This document shows positions 1-12,699 of a stretch of DNA of 64,000 nt, in pieces. Every line of letters starts with the position of its first letter. Within the stretch, counting starts at the first letter, position 1. Made by a program: the position numbers and the translations under genes. Under the pieces are notes generated by a model. It made no database searches, was not told the origin of the DNA, and saw nothing but the letters and a program-made list of their open reading frames with translations. Origin of the DNA: Brachypodius melanocephalos (taxonomy: Eukaryota; Chordata; Aves; Passeriformes; Pycnonotidae); the NCBI GenBank assembly GCA_013398615.1, contig VZSR01003798.1, positions 8,524,258 through 8,588,257 of the forward strand, given 5' to 3'.

Positions 1-94
1 TTCAGTTGTCTATAAAACGGTGGAAAAAATAAGAAAACTAAAAGCTAACTGAATTTGTTACATAGCATCACTGGACTTTCAACCTACAAGAGTA
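1..94 (-). other. RAMAC: RAMAC 3' UTR, partial
   Basis: This is the sequence downstream of the RAMAC stop codon on the minus strand, running off the left edge. No AATAAA or ATTAAA polyadenylation signal is visible in these 94 bases, so the mRNA end must lie outside the window. Confidence 0.7.
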
Positions 95-284
95 TCAGTA
101 GGGATGGTAACGAGGCCCCGGGTTGTAGGAGTTGTAGCCATATTGTCCATAGTGGGATGAGTAGGATTGTCCTTGTCTGTGCTGCTGGTAGTTGTTACCC
201 CAGCCTCTGTCTGGCCTCTGATTAGATCTGTAGTCACCTTGCCAGTTGTATCTGTCCCCTCTAAAATATCTACCATCTTGAAAT
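95..284 (-). CDS. RAMAC: RAMAC coding exon 2 (residues 56-118, C-terminus)
   Basis: The acceptor AG is at 286-285 and the exon opens with ATTTCAAGATGG. Joined to the previous exon this reads NRDR-FQDGRYFRGDRY without a frame break. It then runs through an Arg/Asn/Gly stretch (RSNQRPDRGWGNNYQQHRQG) into a Tyr/Gln/Gly-rich tail ending GPRYHPY and a TGA at 97-95. The composition fits the RNA-binding and nuclear-import parts of RAM. An overlapping frame at 79-306 (75 codons, Thr-rich) is a shadow of this exon. Confidence 0.93.
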
Positions 285-1852
285 CTGCAATGAGAAGATA
301 CAGCAAAGTCCGACATAAATTATATCAAGTCTAAAATAATGAATTACAATGAACTCTTATATTTGGCAGTTTTCATGAAAACTGTCATGTAACTGTTAAT
401 ACACTCAAATATTTATATGTTTATATGACAAACTCATGAAAACATACCTGCAGTCATCTGAGATCACTCATCAATTTCTTACCCAACACAACATTTGGAC
501 AGTCTCTTTCCTAACAAATATTCCCAGACATAAGGAGAAATGCTGGCAGTTTTAACAGAGACTCAAACAGACCATAAATCTAAAAATGAACCCCAAGGCA
601 CATCTGTAGTGCATCAAAGCCAGGTTCCATCCAGCAGCTTCATGGCTGAAAGCTTTGGCAAAGCAGGCTTCAGTACAGTTACAGCTACCTAACAGCACTG
701 AGTCCTGGAATTTGAATATTCCCTAAAATACATACTACTGCTAAAACCCTGCTACAACAGTCCTACACTCAAGACACTCTACCTTATCAGTGGTGTTTAG
801 CCATTGTTCAGTCTAAATTTTGTCTTTCCCCCCTATCTCAATTCCTATCAATGCTTGAGCTGCTTCATAGTCATCTTGTTTGGAAATGGTGTGGTGCAGA
901 CAAACATTTGCAAAAAGTTCACTTTGTGACCATAGTGTAGGTGTAAGAATTCATCAGTTCAAAGAGCCACAAAGTTTTTCATAACATCTTAAACAATCAT
1001 GGTTTTAATCTGTGATTCTGTGTTTAACTTAATGACAAGTTTCTAAGGTGAGAAAAAGTTACAATGTTGTCCTCCTTTTCTTCAGATAAGGCACAAATCC
1101 TATTTAGGTATTTAGCCATGGAGGTTTCCCAATTGTTGGCTGGACTGAGTTTAACTACTTTATATTAAAGGCTGATTTTAGTATTCCCAAATGTACTATA
1201 TGCTGTAATTGTTGTTTTTCAGTCACTCAAAAATCTGTCCAAAATTCAGTAAAAAGCTGCAATTACATCTTGAAGAAATAATTCAAAGTGTTTTGCTTTG
1301 GCAGGTAACATTGTACTTGCCAGATAGATTGGATGATTGATTTTACAGTCCCTTCTACTGAATAAAAGAAATACAGGCTAATCTTAAAAAGTACAGCAAA
1401 TACTTAGCTTACAAATGAAATGTTTTCTGGACAGCTAGTAACAGATAATCACACTAATAGCTTGTTCCTTTGCACATCTTCCTGCTGGTTATCATCCAAC
1501 ATAAGATAGGCTGCTTAGTTTTGCTGAAATCTCATCTTTCTCCTCTGGAAAATGTTTCTGGCTGAACAATAACAAACCCCAGGGTAATGGGTTCAGTGGT
1601 TCCAGCTTATTCTTTACTAAAAAACAAATAATTTAGTACTTTTATGCACAATGCAAAAACTTTGCCAGTCAATACAGAGAAAATTTAAAAACTCGTTACT
1701 TTTCAGAGACTATATTTCTTTTAAACATATTTATGTAAAAAGTAACAAGGAAATACTTCACTGAACAGAACAGACTTCCATCAATTCTTCTGAAATCAAT
1801 TCTCATTTAACTGTATTTGTGAAATTACCACAATTCAAAAAAAACCCAGTAC
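285..1852 (-). other. RAMAC: RAMAC intron between the two coding exons
   Basis: This is a 1,568-nt phase-2 GT-AG intron. It is AT-rich, has no open frame of note, and I saw no repeat family or RNA gene in it. Confidence 0.85.
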
Positions 1853-2019
1853 CGATCTCTGTTTCTCTGGTTGCCACCAGATCTGTTTCTCCATTCTTCA
1901 ACTATAGGAGGGGGATCTGCAGGGCGTTTTAGATATTCTTGGTATTCCTCATCATCCGATGTGAATCGATGAGCAAACATCAGTTCATAATTTGGGGGCA
2001 TGTCAGCCAAGGAGGTCAT
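1853..2019 (-). CDS. RAMAC: RAMAC coding exon 1 (residues 1-56)
   Basis: This exon reads from MTSLADMPPNYELMFAHRF to GGNQRNRDR. The start at 2019 is chosen because an intron acceptor (pyrimidine tract, then TAG at 2023-2021) sits one base before the ATG, so the longer open frame to 2043 runs into intron. The donor is GT at 1852-1851, and the last codon (CG|A) is completed by the next exon. The acidic stretch SDDEEYQEYLKRP and PPIVEEW are the RNMT-contacting core of the family. Residue 36 is proline (KRPADPPP), where I recall mammals having Ser36 before proline, a phosphorylation site. The frame continues past the donor only as a chance read-through (YWVFFELW, then stop). Confidence 0.93.
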
Positions 2020-2020
2020 T

Positions 2021-3318
2021 CTAAAAACTTTGAACATGAACACAACAAAAGTGGCTTTAGCAATGCATGAAGACTCTCATCATAATAAGCTACCAAAATC
2101 CATGTAGTGAAAATGAAGGACAAGAAAAAGTTACACTCAGATGAACACAGCTGTTGGGTTTTGGGAAGACAGCATAGATGCTTCACAGAAAAAAGTACTT
2201 CAGAACGTGCTTCCCATCTACTCCTTTTGACAGGATAAAAATTCCTACAATCAAATTCAAAAATTTGCTAAGGTAGAATATCATGCAGAGCTTACAGATA
2301 CGCCAAGACAGGCAAAATAATCAGATTTATTCACAGTAATTTATGTGTTAATAACTTGATTCAGGGAAAGGTCAGCACCTAAGAGGATGCTAAATTACCT
2401 CATATTATGCCTGTCTGATGGGATTTGTGTTTAAGGCCTTAGTTTCCCTATTTTTGTATATATGCATTTGCCATTCAGATGTTGGTTTATCTGGTACTGT
2501 CCATCAGCAAAATCTGGTCTTAATAGCAAATCACAAAGGCTCTAAGCCCACTGTTTCAACAAGCTCCCCGTAATTTAGAGCATTTACAGTATCTGGCTCT
2601 GGACTTCCAGAATAAACTCTTCTGCTGTCTCCCAAAGATTTGCTGGCAGGACCCCAAAAGCTAAAATATACAAAATACACACCCTCAATGAGCAAGGCCG
2701 CTGTCCCCATGATCAGCCTGGGCCTCAGGTAACTGGGCCGTTCTCGGGAATGCGTGCAGCGCTCCCGTGGCCCCGGTTCCCCTACAGCAGCCTCAGACAC
2801 TCGCGTCTGCTGCCTCCAGAGCCCCTGGGCAGCCTTCCCCCCGCCAGTGATGCAGCGCACACCTCCCTGAGGCAGGTGTGGGAGTTATTCCTGCAGGATG
2901 CAGGATTAACTCAACCTCCGTTCCTCTGCCAGGAGCTAACGTCGTTAGTTTTTTATTACGGGCGGTCTCCAAGGAACTTCGCTCGTCAAGTCTCTGGCAG
3001 TCGGGGTGAGGGCGGCGGGGGTAACACTGCCCTGGGGACCCGCCGCTACAGCTTCCCCTAAGCAGCTGGAGGTGCTCCCCGTACAGTTTATCCTGTTAAT
3101 ACCATATTCATCCCGCGGGGGCCCGTACCGGGGACACCCGGCACCCTCCTGCACCCAAGGCCAAGCAGAGAGCGTTGGAGGGGGCTGGCTCCCCCAGGAG
3201 GACCCCACCAGAGCCCCCTCCCCTCACAGTGGGCTGAGGGAGGACGCGGGGGTCGCTCCCGCTCCCCCCTCCCTCACGGCCTCCCTCTCTCCCCCGCATC
3301 CTGCCCGCCGCCCCTCAC
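2021..3318 (-). other. RAMAC: RAMAC 5' UTR intron (inferred)
   Basis: The intron is inferred from the acceptor next to the RAMAC start codon and the donor in the CpG island. Its part from about 2930 to 3318 is island DNA and the rest is AT-rich to mixed. Open frames here (2531-2860 minus, 2750-3061 plus, 2945-3208 minus) overlap one another on both strands and resemble no protein. Confidence 0.5.
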
Positions 3319-3375
3319 CGCGCCTCAGCCGCCGCAGCCGCCGCCGCGATCCCGCCTCTTCCGGGCCGGGCTCCG
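3319..3375 (-). other. RAMAC: Probable RAMAC non-coding first exon
   Basis: On the minus strand a CGG-rich stretch ends at a good donor (GAGGCGCG|GTGAGG, with GT at 3318-3317). Just upstream is an ETS-type CCGGAAG core (reverse complement of CTTCCGG at 3358-3364). This donor would pair with the acceptor at 2022-2021 that lies one base before the RAMAC ATG, giving a 5' UTR intron of 2021-3318. The upstream end (start of transcription) is a guess, since no TATA box or clear initiator is visible. Confidence 0.5.
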
Positions 3376-3390
3376 CCGCTTCCCGCGCCG

Positions 3391-3610
3391 GGGCGGGACA
3401 GGGGACACCGGGGAGGGACAGGGGATACCAGGGCGGGACACGCCGGAGCGGGACAGGGGACACCGGGGAGGGACACGGCACACCGGGAAGGCACAGGGGA
3501 TACCGGGGCGGGACACAGGACACACTGGGGAAGGACAGGGGATACCGGGGCAGGACACGGGACACACCGGGGAGGGGCAGGGGACACCGGGGCAGGACAG
3601 AGGACACCGA
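3391..3610 (+). repeat. GC-rich minisatellite, 20-22 bp unit, about 11 copies
   Basis: The consensus unit is close to GGGCGGGACAGGGGACACCG. Copies start GGGCGGG/GGGCAGG or GGGAGGG/GGGAAGG, partly alternating, which hints at a roughly 40-bp higher-order period. Some copies are 22 bp (ending ACACACTG or ACACACCG). The array decays after 3610 into related GGACG-rich sequence up to about 3650. Almost all G runs are on the plus strand, so G-quadruplexes are plausible. The array causes a spurious 248-codon plus-strand frame (3006-3752) of Gly/Arg/Thr repeats. Confidence 0.9.
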
Positions 3611-6600
3611 TGAGGAACGAGGGACGCAGGGACGGACGGGGCGGGCGGGGGTGGAACCTCTTTCCCTCAGGTTGGGGTTGGATACCAAGCGCCTTGGCAG
3701 GCGTAGTATTGAGCTTGTGTGGCGCTTTCCTTCGCTGCCACGCGGGTTTTAAGGAGACGACACCTGAAATGTTTGAGTTTTAACCGAAAGGTGCAAATGA
3801 AAAAGGTGAAGTCAGCATGGCGTCTGTGTCTGTCTATAAAGCCATTTAAGTGTATTTCTGGTGTAAAAAACTTCGGGATGTGTTGACTGCTACGTGAGGA
3901 AGGTAAGATAATGTGACGCTTTCTGGCGGGGAAATAACTCCGCGTAAACCAAAATAATTCTGTGCTGGAGCCTGCTCCAGCAACACATTTACGCTGCCAC
4001 CCAGTGCTGTAGGCAGCGGTCAGCCTTGTCACCCTTAGTACAGATGAAGTTATGTGTGAGCCTCAGAACTTCAGGCTTGTCACCTTTAATACGGGTGAGG
4101 CTGAGACTGGTGGCATCAAGACCTTCCTGCAGCAGAAATCGTCTCGGTGTCCCTGGTCCCCAGTTTGCCTTGTTCCCACAGCGCCGATGTCTTTGCAGTG
4201 CTGACTAATTTCCACAACACTTAAGCCAATGATTTTTAAACGGTCTCTTGTGCTGTATATAAGAAATGGGGTTTTTATAGGTCCCTTTCAGAAAGCAATG
4301 GTTTTTACAAGCTCTGCTAGAGATTCTAATGCTCACAGGCACTAGCAAAGCCTAGAAACTGATAATCAGGTAGATCACTTGAAACAAAATACCCCAGCAA
4401 CAGCAATAGCAGCATCCCACTCTCAAAAAATATTACAACGAGTAAGTGCCCTTTGTTTGATATAAACAGCAATAATTACAATCTGCTCGCCTGTGTGATC
4501 TACAGCAGGTGTGTATTGCCACTTGCAGAATAGGAAACGATGACCTCAATCCAAACAGCACAATGCAAACACCTTAGCCTGGATAGCTAGTTCTAAGCCA
4601 AACAAATTGTCATTGAGGCTGAAAAATAATGTCTTTTCGCCTAAGTTTTCCCCTTATAATCCCTCTCCTACTGACTTCCTCTTTGAAAAGGGAAGAAGTA
4701 GGGGTTTATTTCTTCTCCAGACATGTTTCATTTTGATCACTGGATATTGCAGTTTCAGGTGTGTCTACAGAGGATTTAATGCATAAAGTTAAGGAGATGA
4801 TTCTTAATAAAAGGTACACACTCCTTTATTTTTGAGGCTCTAGTCTGCTATTTCATGGGTGACATTTTTCATTAAAAGATCAAACTTAATATTAAACCTT
4901 TAATTATAGACTCAAGTCATCCATACAGTTAAGCATGTACATAATTTAGGCATAAATATAAGTTCTATTGAAGGCATGGGCCCCTTGTAATCCTATAAGC
5001 TGTATATTTCACAAATTACAGTTTTGGAAATGTGCTCTCATCAGCATATTTTGCATAGAAAAACACTACCAGGGAATGGCTAAACCAGAGTGGCACACAA
5101 TTATATATAGTACATATTTATACATTGTACTTTTGCTTTTGTTCTTTTTCACCATGTCTTTATGCCTGCTTTGTGTTATATCAAGAAAAAGATCATGATC
5201 CAGGCAATATCCTAAGACTTCTGATAGATGTTATTTTGAAATTCAAGCTGCATATAAAAAACCCTGAAATGACAGCTGATTTTTAAAGGAATAAAGGCAC
5301 TCAGAAATGAGTATTGTCACTGAGTAGAACTTTCTACACCCACTAAATGCCTCACACAGCACATACCTACAGACTAGGTGCCTGAGTGCTTAAAAGGTCA
5401 AGCTCCAAGTGTTGTCAAGACAGAGAAATTGATAATCCACTCTTGCAATCTTTCTGCTCACTTCAAGGCTCTCTGGGTAATTAATGTGTTGTTTTTGTGT
5501 GAACACAATCTCATAATCAGCATCTCTGAAGTCTACTGCAGTGTGATAAAGCCTCAAAGGGTTTGCTTTTTTTCCTGTAGATTTCATTATGTTAAATAAT
5601 GTGCTGTTAGATGAAGTCTTATCTTCTAAATTTTAAACTAAGACTTCTTCCTTGTAGCCTATTGGAAATTAATTAAGCTTTTGTAGGATGGATCTTCCTG
5701 GCTGAACAAAGAAGTATGTGCTAAAACTAGCAAAGTCTTGTTTGCCTTTCAACAGTGGAAAATGACAAGTTTTTTTTTATCTATTTAGCCTTGATAACTC
5801 TTGCTGTTCTGTCACAGGACTTTGTCTTTGATATTATGCCTAATATCATATTTTGCCTAATAAATCTCCAGCTTCTGGACTCATGTATTTTCATTATACT
5901 CAACTTTCATAGGAAAATTAATTTCTAGCCCTTCTTATTACAGACATTTCTTGGGTAAAGGGGTAAATCTGCTCTATGGGATAACCAACCTGTACCAAGG
6001 AGCAAATGAAAACATTGTTCAAATTTTATTTGTTTAAAATCTTAATGTATTTTGCAATTTTCTGTTGTCTTTAAGACTGTGTTCATTGCTCTGTCTCAGT
6101 AGAGCTTGACAGCTGTGACATTTTTAATGAAAAGTCAGCATGTGTCTATCTCAGTAGCAAGGGAAAAGGAGAACTACTTTTTTTTTTTTTTTCCTTGAGC
6201 ATTTCTATATCTTTAAACAGGAGGAATTCTTCTCCTCTAGTGTTAATATCTACTTTGAGAAATCAACTAAGAAACTAACATCACTTGTAATTGGAGCCTG
6301 TCTGATTGAGGGAATATTTGTCTATAAACGAATAAGCAGCAAACCCCCATAGATGGTTATGGATCCTGCTGGGGATTTTTAATAACAAAGTAACATAACA
6401 GAAAATATTTTGGTGAAAATTTGTCTTCAAAACTCTCATTTTTTTCTTAGCTTGCTGAAACTCCTCAGTGGTTTCCTGTCAGCCAATTTCTCTCTCCCCC
6501 TGTTTTTTTGAATGTCTCAGTTACTGTGTAACTGAAAGCCTGGTTTGTTTGTACAAGGAAACCTGATTTCCCCAGGTAATTTTTTCTAGGAAATGGTGAT

Positions 6601-9600
6601 GTCTGGCACAGCTAGGGAGAGCAAGACTTTGTGTTCTGGCTCCAGCAGGTACAAAGGGCATGCGTGGCAGCCTTGTTATTGATTACACATAAAGGAAAGC
6701 TGTGTTTCTGTGGGCACGGGAGGCTGTAAGACCACCAGGGGACATCTGAACAATAATGAGTGCCAAGTGTTTGCTCAATCATTCTTTGCACTGGGAGATA
6801 GGTAAGCAGAGATGCTGTTTAGCCAGTCTGCAGAAATATTGGGGGTTGTGCTCTTTCTCTAGGACCTCCTGTGCTCAGAAGATGAGTTCTCATCATGGGA
6901 TTTTATTCCTTTGGCTGGAAAGGTTTATTGCCTGGATGAACCTCACTTAAATAACAAGAAGGACAGAGATACAACAGCTGCTGCTGACAAATGCCTCTGA
7001 AGCCCATGTAGCTCTTCTGTCAGATCTCTGCTTTGCCTTTACTGTTATACTGTACAGTATCACTGAGCTTCAGAGTGTTTTTCACACACCTCCATATGGT
7101 GTTGTAAAGTGAAGTCCATAAAGGAACAGACTGTGTGTTTCTAACTACTTCACTAAAGTTAATACAAGAAATGTTTCCTTCCCGTAACAATGACCTTTAA
7201 ATGTTAACTGGCTAAAAAAATAACATTGTCCTTTTTAAAAAGGGGAAAATGCAACTCCTGGTGCTTGATTGTGCTACAGAATAACAATTTTGGTGCTGTG
7301 GGGTCCAATTCCTTTGCATTAAGTTTACAACAGTGTAATGCTTGATTAGAAGGAATTTATTCATTTATGCCAGTATGAAAGAAGGCCTTTAATTTTCCAA
7401 AGAACTACTTTTGTTGTCTGTCTTTTAAAACTCAGTCACATTAAACTATATTTCTAGCACATTGTTCTTAAAATCTGACTGTCATTTATCCATACTTATA
7501 TACATATATACAAATTTAAAATCACTACATTCTAGCTGTCTTCTTTTATTTTTACCTTTTAAACTGACTGAGCCAGCTGTGCCCTTTGGGGTCTATAAGA
7601 ATGAATCATTTTTATTTTTTTTTTTCTCTCTTAGACAGTAATTACAGGGTAGTATGCTGTCTCTGGTTTTTAATATTATGGTGCCATTTTAATCCAAGAT
7701 GCAACACCATTAACTTCAGCAGAGTTACACTAGCAATGAATTTGTCCCCAGGAGGCTTTTCTGAATGTTCGGTTCTTTCCTCATGATTACCCAGAGGAAT
7801 GGAGAAGAAGAAGGCAAGACAGAGGACCCTTTGATAGGAGGAATGTAGTTCAAAGTGAAGTCTTGTTTCTGCCATTCATGGTGCTCCATATGTTCCTCAT
7901 TTGGGGTGGAGGTGGGTTAGACCCTGTGGGGCACACACGCTGGGGCTGGGGGGCAGGCAGAGATTTTACACAGCACATCTGGTGCACAGGTTATGTAGTT
8001 TCCTAGATGTAGGTACTGTACAAATTGGAAAGGAAAAAAGAAAGAAGAAGAGGAGAAAAAGTGGGAGGAATATTCAGGCACTTTAAGTGTACTTCTGTGG
8101 AACTGCTTGAAAGTGGAGTAGCCAAATGCTTAGATATCAAACTCATCATGATAGTCAGACTGTCTCAACTCCAACTCAGATGCTTTTTAGATGTCAAGTA
8201 ATTCTGCAAGTGAGGATGTGTGAATCAGTGCTACCATGGATTACCTATTGTTAAGACAGTTGCAAAATATAAAGAAGGTACTTGCAGAAGTTTCTAGCAC
8301 TAGATTTTATTCATACTCCATTTTCTCTTACAGTTGGATATTTTATTTCAGTTTTGTCTGATTTCTCTTGTCCATATCCAGTCTAAAACATTCAAATCCT
8401 CTGCAGTATGGAAACACCAACCTGTAAGTCAAATATAAATCAGTAGTAGCACCCAAACTTCCATAGTTTGGAAGAGGAATTTAGAGCTGTCAGGGAGGAC
8501 AGAGGGACAGGAGGGTAGCATGGCCAGCAGGGTAGGGGCCCATCCCACAGCACCCAAGCAGGGCTGGCCAGGATTGGCAGCCAGCAGAGCTCAGTGGGGC
8601 AGACAAGTTCACAGGGATGAGACAAGTCCAAGGCTAGGCAGAAATTCAGGTCAGCACGTGGGTCACTGCCCAGATGAACAGGCACAGCAGAGTTGGAACT
8701 GCAGCCCAGCAGAGCTGAGCAGGAACCCAGGGCCCCCATGCCTGGGGCAGGGGGGGCCCAGGGCTGGCCACGCCAGTTAAGGGCTGTCAGTGCATTCAAG
8801 GCCCTGACATGCACATCTGGTAGCAATTGCTGCTGGGTTTAAATCAGAAACTCAGATCCTTGCAAAGGCCAGGATCTAGCAGGGGGAAGTGGTTATGCCT
8901 TTCAGCAAAAGTCTAGCATTTCTCCTGGGCTGAACACTTGATGCAGTTTGCCTGTTGCACTCCAATCAGTTGCCTCGGATACAAAGTCAAATATTCAACC
9001 TCTAAAGATGATACCTAGGTCTCCTGTTTTACTCCCAGAGTCTCCCTCCTCAGAAGGGTGACATTCTCTGGGCATTGGAACCCTGTCCTGAGGCTCCCAT
9101 GCTCACTCTGAGGCCTAGCTCTAAAACCTGCCTGTAGATGTGCCATGAAGCCCCTGCTCCTGTTTATGTCTGTGCTGTGTGATGCTTGGTGCTTTTCTGG
9201 GAGTCTAGGCCAACACTGCTCAGAGCAGTAATTAACTCTCCCTCCTGTTACTAAATTAGGACTTGAGATCATTCTTTCCAGCAAACAAGGGTTCCTTGTA
9301 TTGGCTGCCACCCCTCTGCACCCTCTCCTGCCCTCCCGGGGCATCCCTCTGCCTCAGATGTCGAGGCACAGCATCCTTGCCTCCCTTAGTTCTGCTGTAA
9401 TTCCTGTTCCATCTTTGCCCCAGACTCCTGCAGCAGTTTCCTCTCCTGGAACCTTTCCACAGAGCTGTTGCTCCTGTGGCCCTGCTCACCCTCCTGTTTC
9501 AGGTCCCCCTTTCCTGCTTTCTTGAGCTGTAGTTGTTTCTTCCCTGTCCCCACTCCACCCTCAGAGCTCTGCTGTGGGGGCAATCAGCTGCTTAGCTTGG

Positions 9601-12600
9601 CAGTGCTCAGCTGAACTTCCTGATGCTGGTGGGGAACTAGTGCAGATCTTGCTGACTACTTGATAGTCTAAACTTTAAAAAATATAGAGATATTATCACT
9701 AAAAATTCATAGTTCTGATGGAGTTTCTGATGGAGGCTCATTAAAAACATGCTAAGAAAATCTCAAATATAAATGAAAGCCACATAGATCTTGGTGATAT
9801 GCTGAATATGATTGTTTCTTATTATGCTATGGCTGCCCATTTTAAGAATAATACACAATTATTTTCTTGGTCTTAAATGATAGTGTGGGAATATCACAAA
9901 CCTCCCAAGTAAAAACTTTAATTAAAAAGCAAACATTAATCTCCAAGCTGTAGCATCTGCAGCATATTGCAAGATAAGGCTTCACCAACCTGAAGAACTA
10001 AGCACGATTCTAATTAAATCAGGGGAAAAGATGATAAACTAGATATACGATTTATTTAAGGATAGCAGTTATATAAGATATCAAAGATCTCATGGTTGCT
10101 ATCTGATGGGAAATGTTGCTGCCAGATCTCACAGACTATTTCCAGGGAGTGAAATCCTTGTTCCACTGGTTCCGAGTACTGTTGTGATTTTGTGTTCCGT
10201 GAACTTTGCAGTGGCTCTCTGTTGGACGTGGGAGCCCCGTTGGCTCTGTTGGAAGCTGCGGATGATCCAGCAAGGAAGCAATGTGCTCCCATGGCATGAG
10301 GAACCATCACACTGCCTGTGCTGCCACTCTTCCAGGGAGGCAACAATACAAAGTCCTGACTATTTATGGTTATTTAGGGTCCTAGCGCACCTTTTGAAAA
10401 TTAAATCTCTTAATCCCTGTATGCTGCCCAAAATCTATTATAAGTGATGCCACTCAGCATTTACTGTATTGTTCCAGATGGAGATAGTGTTGCATCCTGT
10501 TTCAAACTGCGTGCTGGGCTCCTCTGTGTTGGAACAGCTGATATTTTCCAGAAACACCATGCTGCACTGATGTGTGAAGTGATCTCTGTGTATCCCTCCT
10601 TGTGTCACAGGAATGGAATGAGGATTAATCAATTATGACCAAATCATGATTCCAGTGAAGTCAAAAGAAGGGTTTGTTTCCATGGGTATCATGGGGCCTG
10701 GGCTGGCTTATGTGTGGATGCTTTCTTTGAGATGTCTGCCCGTAAAAACAAAGGAAAATGCAAAGCATCACCTTGTTGAAGGTGTTTGTGTAGTGAGAAT
10801 TCCTTTAGCTGGAGAGGAGAATGCATTTTAACAGCTGTTTCCTCAAGAGTTTAGTTACTTGTCACAGCAGGCGTTATTGTGTTCAAGGAAATTCTGGTTT
10901 GTTGAATGTGGCTTTAAGCATGTGGTGCTGGCTGGCATTTGTGGCTTTGCATGTCCTGTGCATTCAAAACATACTTTGTTATGCTTCCAGGGCTGGCTCC
11001 TGCTCTTTTCCAGAACAGCTTATGCTGTGGAATTCTATCTCAAAAGCCATGTTCTTAAATCCAGCAAGAGTTCAGCTTTAAATATTGGAAAAACACTGAA
11101 TACTGAACAACATAGCTGCAGGTTATTCTCTATGACCAAGTGTTAATTATTTTGGGCAAACAAACAGGATCTAAAAAAGAACAATTCTGGCTAGATTTCT
11201 AGGAGACTGCAAAACATTTCTTGCTTAGATCTTCTGTCACATGCCACTTATGATGTCACATTTAGAACTGTAAATCCATTTACAAGTTGGACAAATGATA
11301 TCACTGAAAAACATTTTTGAAGGATCACCTAACTTCTTCCATGCAAATATAATGATAGTACATCTCTCATGCAAATATAGGAAAGAGTGGTCATGAACTA
11401 TTTTGGGGAAAGGGTACTCACTAGATAGACACAGAGAGAATATTCAGAAACAGATGAGCAAAAGAACAGTAATAAATATTTTTAAAGGTGAGTATGGATG
11501 AAGATTAGCCTATTCCTGCAAGAAAATTGTCAAATTAAACTTAGAAAAATGTTGGTACATTCACAACATAAATCATGTGCTCTTCTGCAAAGAAACAGTA
11601 AATGAAAAATAGAGGGTATGTGTCATCCATACTTTGTAGTGTTGACTTCATTTTCTCAAGTATGCAGAAAATGTGTGTATATTAATACTTCTCTGTTGGC
11701 TAAAGTCTGAATTAATACAAAACACAGTTAAAAGCTTTTCTGGAAGTTGTAAGAGTTCTGCTCCGCTGTGCTCAAGTCCCACAGTGTTAAACTGCATTGT
11801 TTGGTGTCATCTCCTGGGGTAGTGCACAGTGACCCCTCCCCTGGCTCCAAAGCCCAAACTGAACTGTAGATTAAAAACTTGATTTAATATTTCTCATGGC
11901 TGCTGCTGCCCACCATCCTTTCTCTTCTAAACCCAGGAAAGGACTCTGGATCTAGAGAACGCTCCTCTGGGTGCTTGAGGTGCAAACATGGCTCTAAAAT
12001 CTTTGGGGTTTTTAAAAAAATATTTGCATTGATTAAAGTTTTGCTCTGATTTTTCAGAGTATGGATTTTATACATCCTCCCAAGGACCATGACATTTCCC
12101 AAGAAAAGTGGAATCTGTGTTTACCATTAGATACAAGAGCTTTATAATTTCTGTTGTGTAGAATTTTGCAAGATTGAATTTAAGCGTGTTGGCAGTAGAT
12201 ACTTTCTGAGAAGAAAAATACTGAGCCGAAAAAAGAAAAAAACAATTATGTTTATTTAACTGATTGGTAGCATTTATGTATTTTGTCATCCAGGTATTGT
12301 TGCAGAACAAAGTAATATTGGGTAGAATTAGGAATGCAGAAACTGTCACTGAACTATCCAGGAAGATACCCAGCCCAACTTGCAACCCAATTGAAGCCTT
12401 TAAAATGCATTTTCTCATCAAGGTATTCCTAGTATCTTTCTTTGTGGGAGCTGTAATCTTGCTATTCTATTGTCAAATAGCTATTTTTTACTTTTAGAGA
12501 TCTGGGTTTTTAGTGTAGTAAAACCAGCATGATTTATGGCCCTCTGGCTTCACTACTACCATTGATTAATTATTGTAGTTTAGCAAGACTTAGACAAACA

Positions 12601-12672
12601 GACTGGTATAAGTCAAGGTCTTTAACTTTTCTTAAACTTTATTTGAAAGTGATATAAATTAAGGTCAGTAGG

Positions 12673-12699
12673 GTTTGTTTGTTTGTTTGTTTGTGTTTT
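12673..12699. repeat. (GTTT)n microsatellite
   Basis: Five perfect GTTT units followed by a degenerate end (GTGTTTT). Confidence 0.9.

Larger units (their letters stand above)
1..3375 (-). other. RAMAC: RAMAC gene locus (RNMT-activating mini-protein)
   Basis: RAMAC (FAM103A1, RAM) binds and activates RNMT, the nuclear enzyme that methylates the mRNA cap guanine at N7. Two minus-strand coding exons (1853-2019, then 95-284) join at phase 2 to give 118 residues, the same length as I recall for human RAMAC. Residues 1 to about 55 are the acidic RNMT-activating region with the family core EYQEYLKRP and PPIVEEW. Residues about 50-90 are rich in Asn and Arg (GGNQRNRD, RSNQRPDRGWGNN), matching the RNA-binding part. 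Residues 91-118 are Gln/Tyr/Gly-rich and end in RYHPY, which suits a transportin-type PY nuclear signal. A non-coding first exon probably lies in the CpG island at about 3319-3375. The 3' UTR leaves the left edge. HOMER2 is the divergent neighbour. Identification rests on my recall of the family, not on a search. Confidence 0.93.
2930..3720 (-). promoter_or_regulatory. RAMAC: CpG-island promoter of RAMAC
   Basis: CpG-dense, GC-rich sequence surrounds the inferred first exon. It contains GC boxes (GGGCGGG-type at 3391-3397 and 3641-3647) and an ETS-type CTTCCGG at 3358-3364. There is no TATA box. This fits the TATA-less promoter of a housekeeping gene. The upstream half is taken up by the minisatellite at 3391-3610. 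A divergent transcript toward HOMER2 is possible, but no exon supports one. Confidence 0.65.

Noticed and set aside
79..306. 75-codon Thr-rich minus-strand frame over RAMAC exon 2
   Set aside because: Shadow of the RAMAC exon in another frame; the spliced frame gives the known protein.
3006..3752. 248-codon plus-strand frame with Gly/Arg/Thr repeats
   Set aside because: It is the translation of the 20-22 bp minisatellite, and the minus-strand frames over it are equally open.
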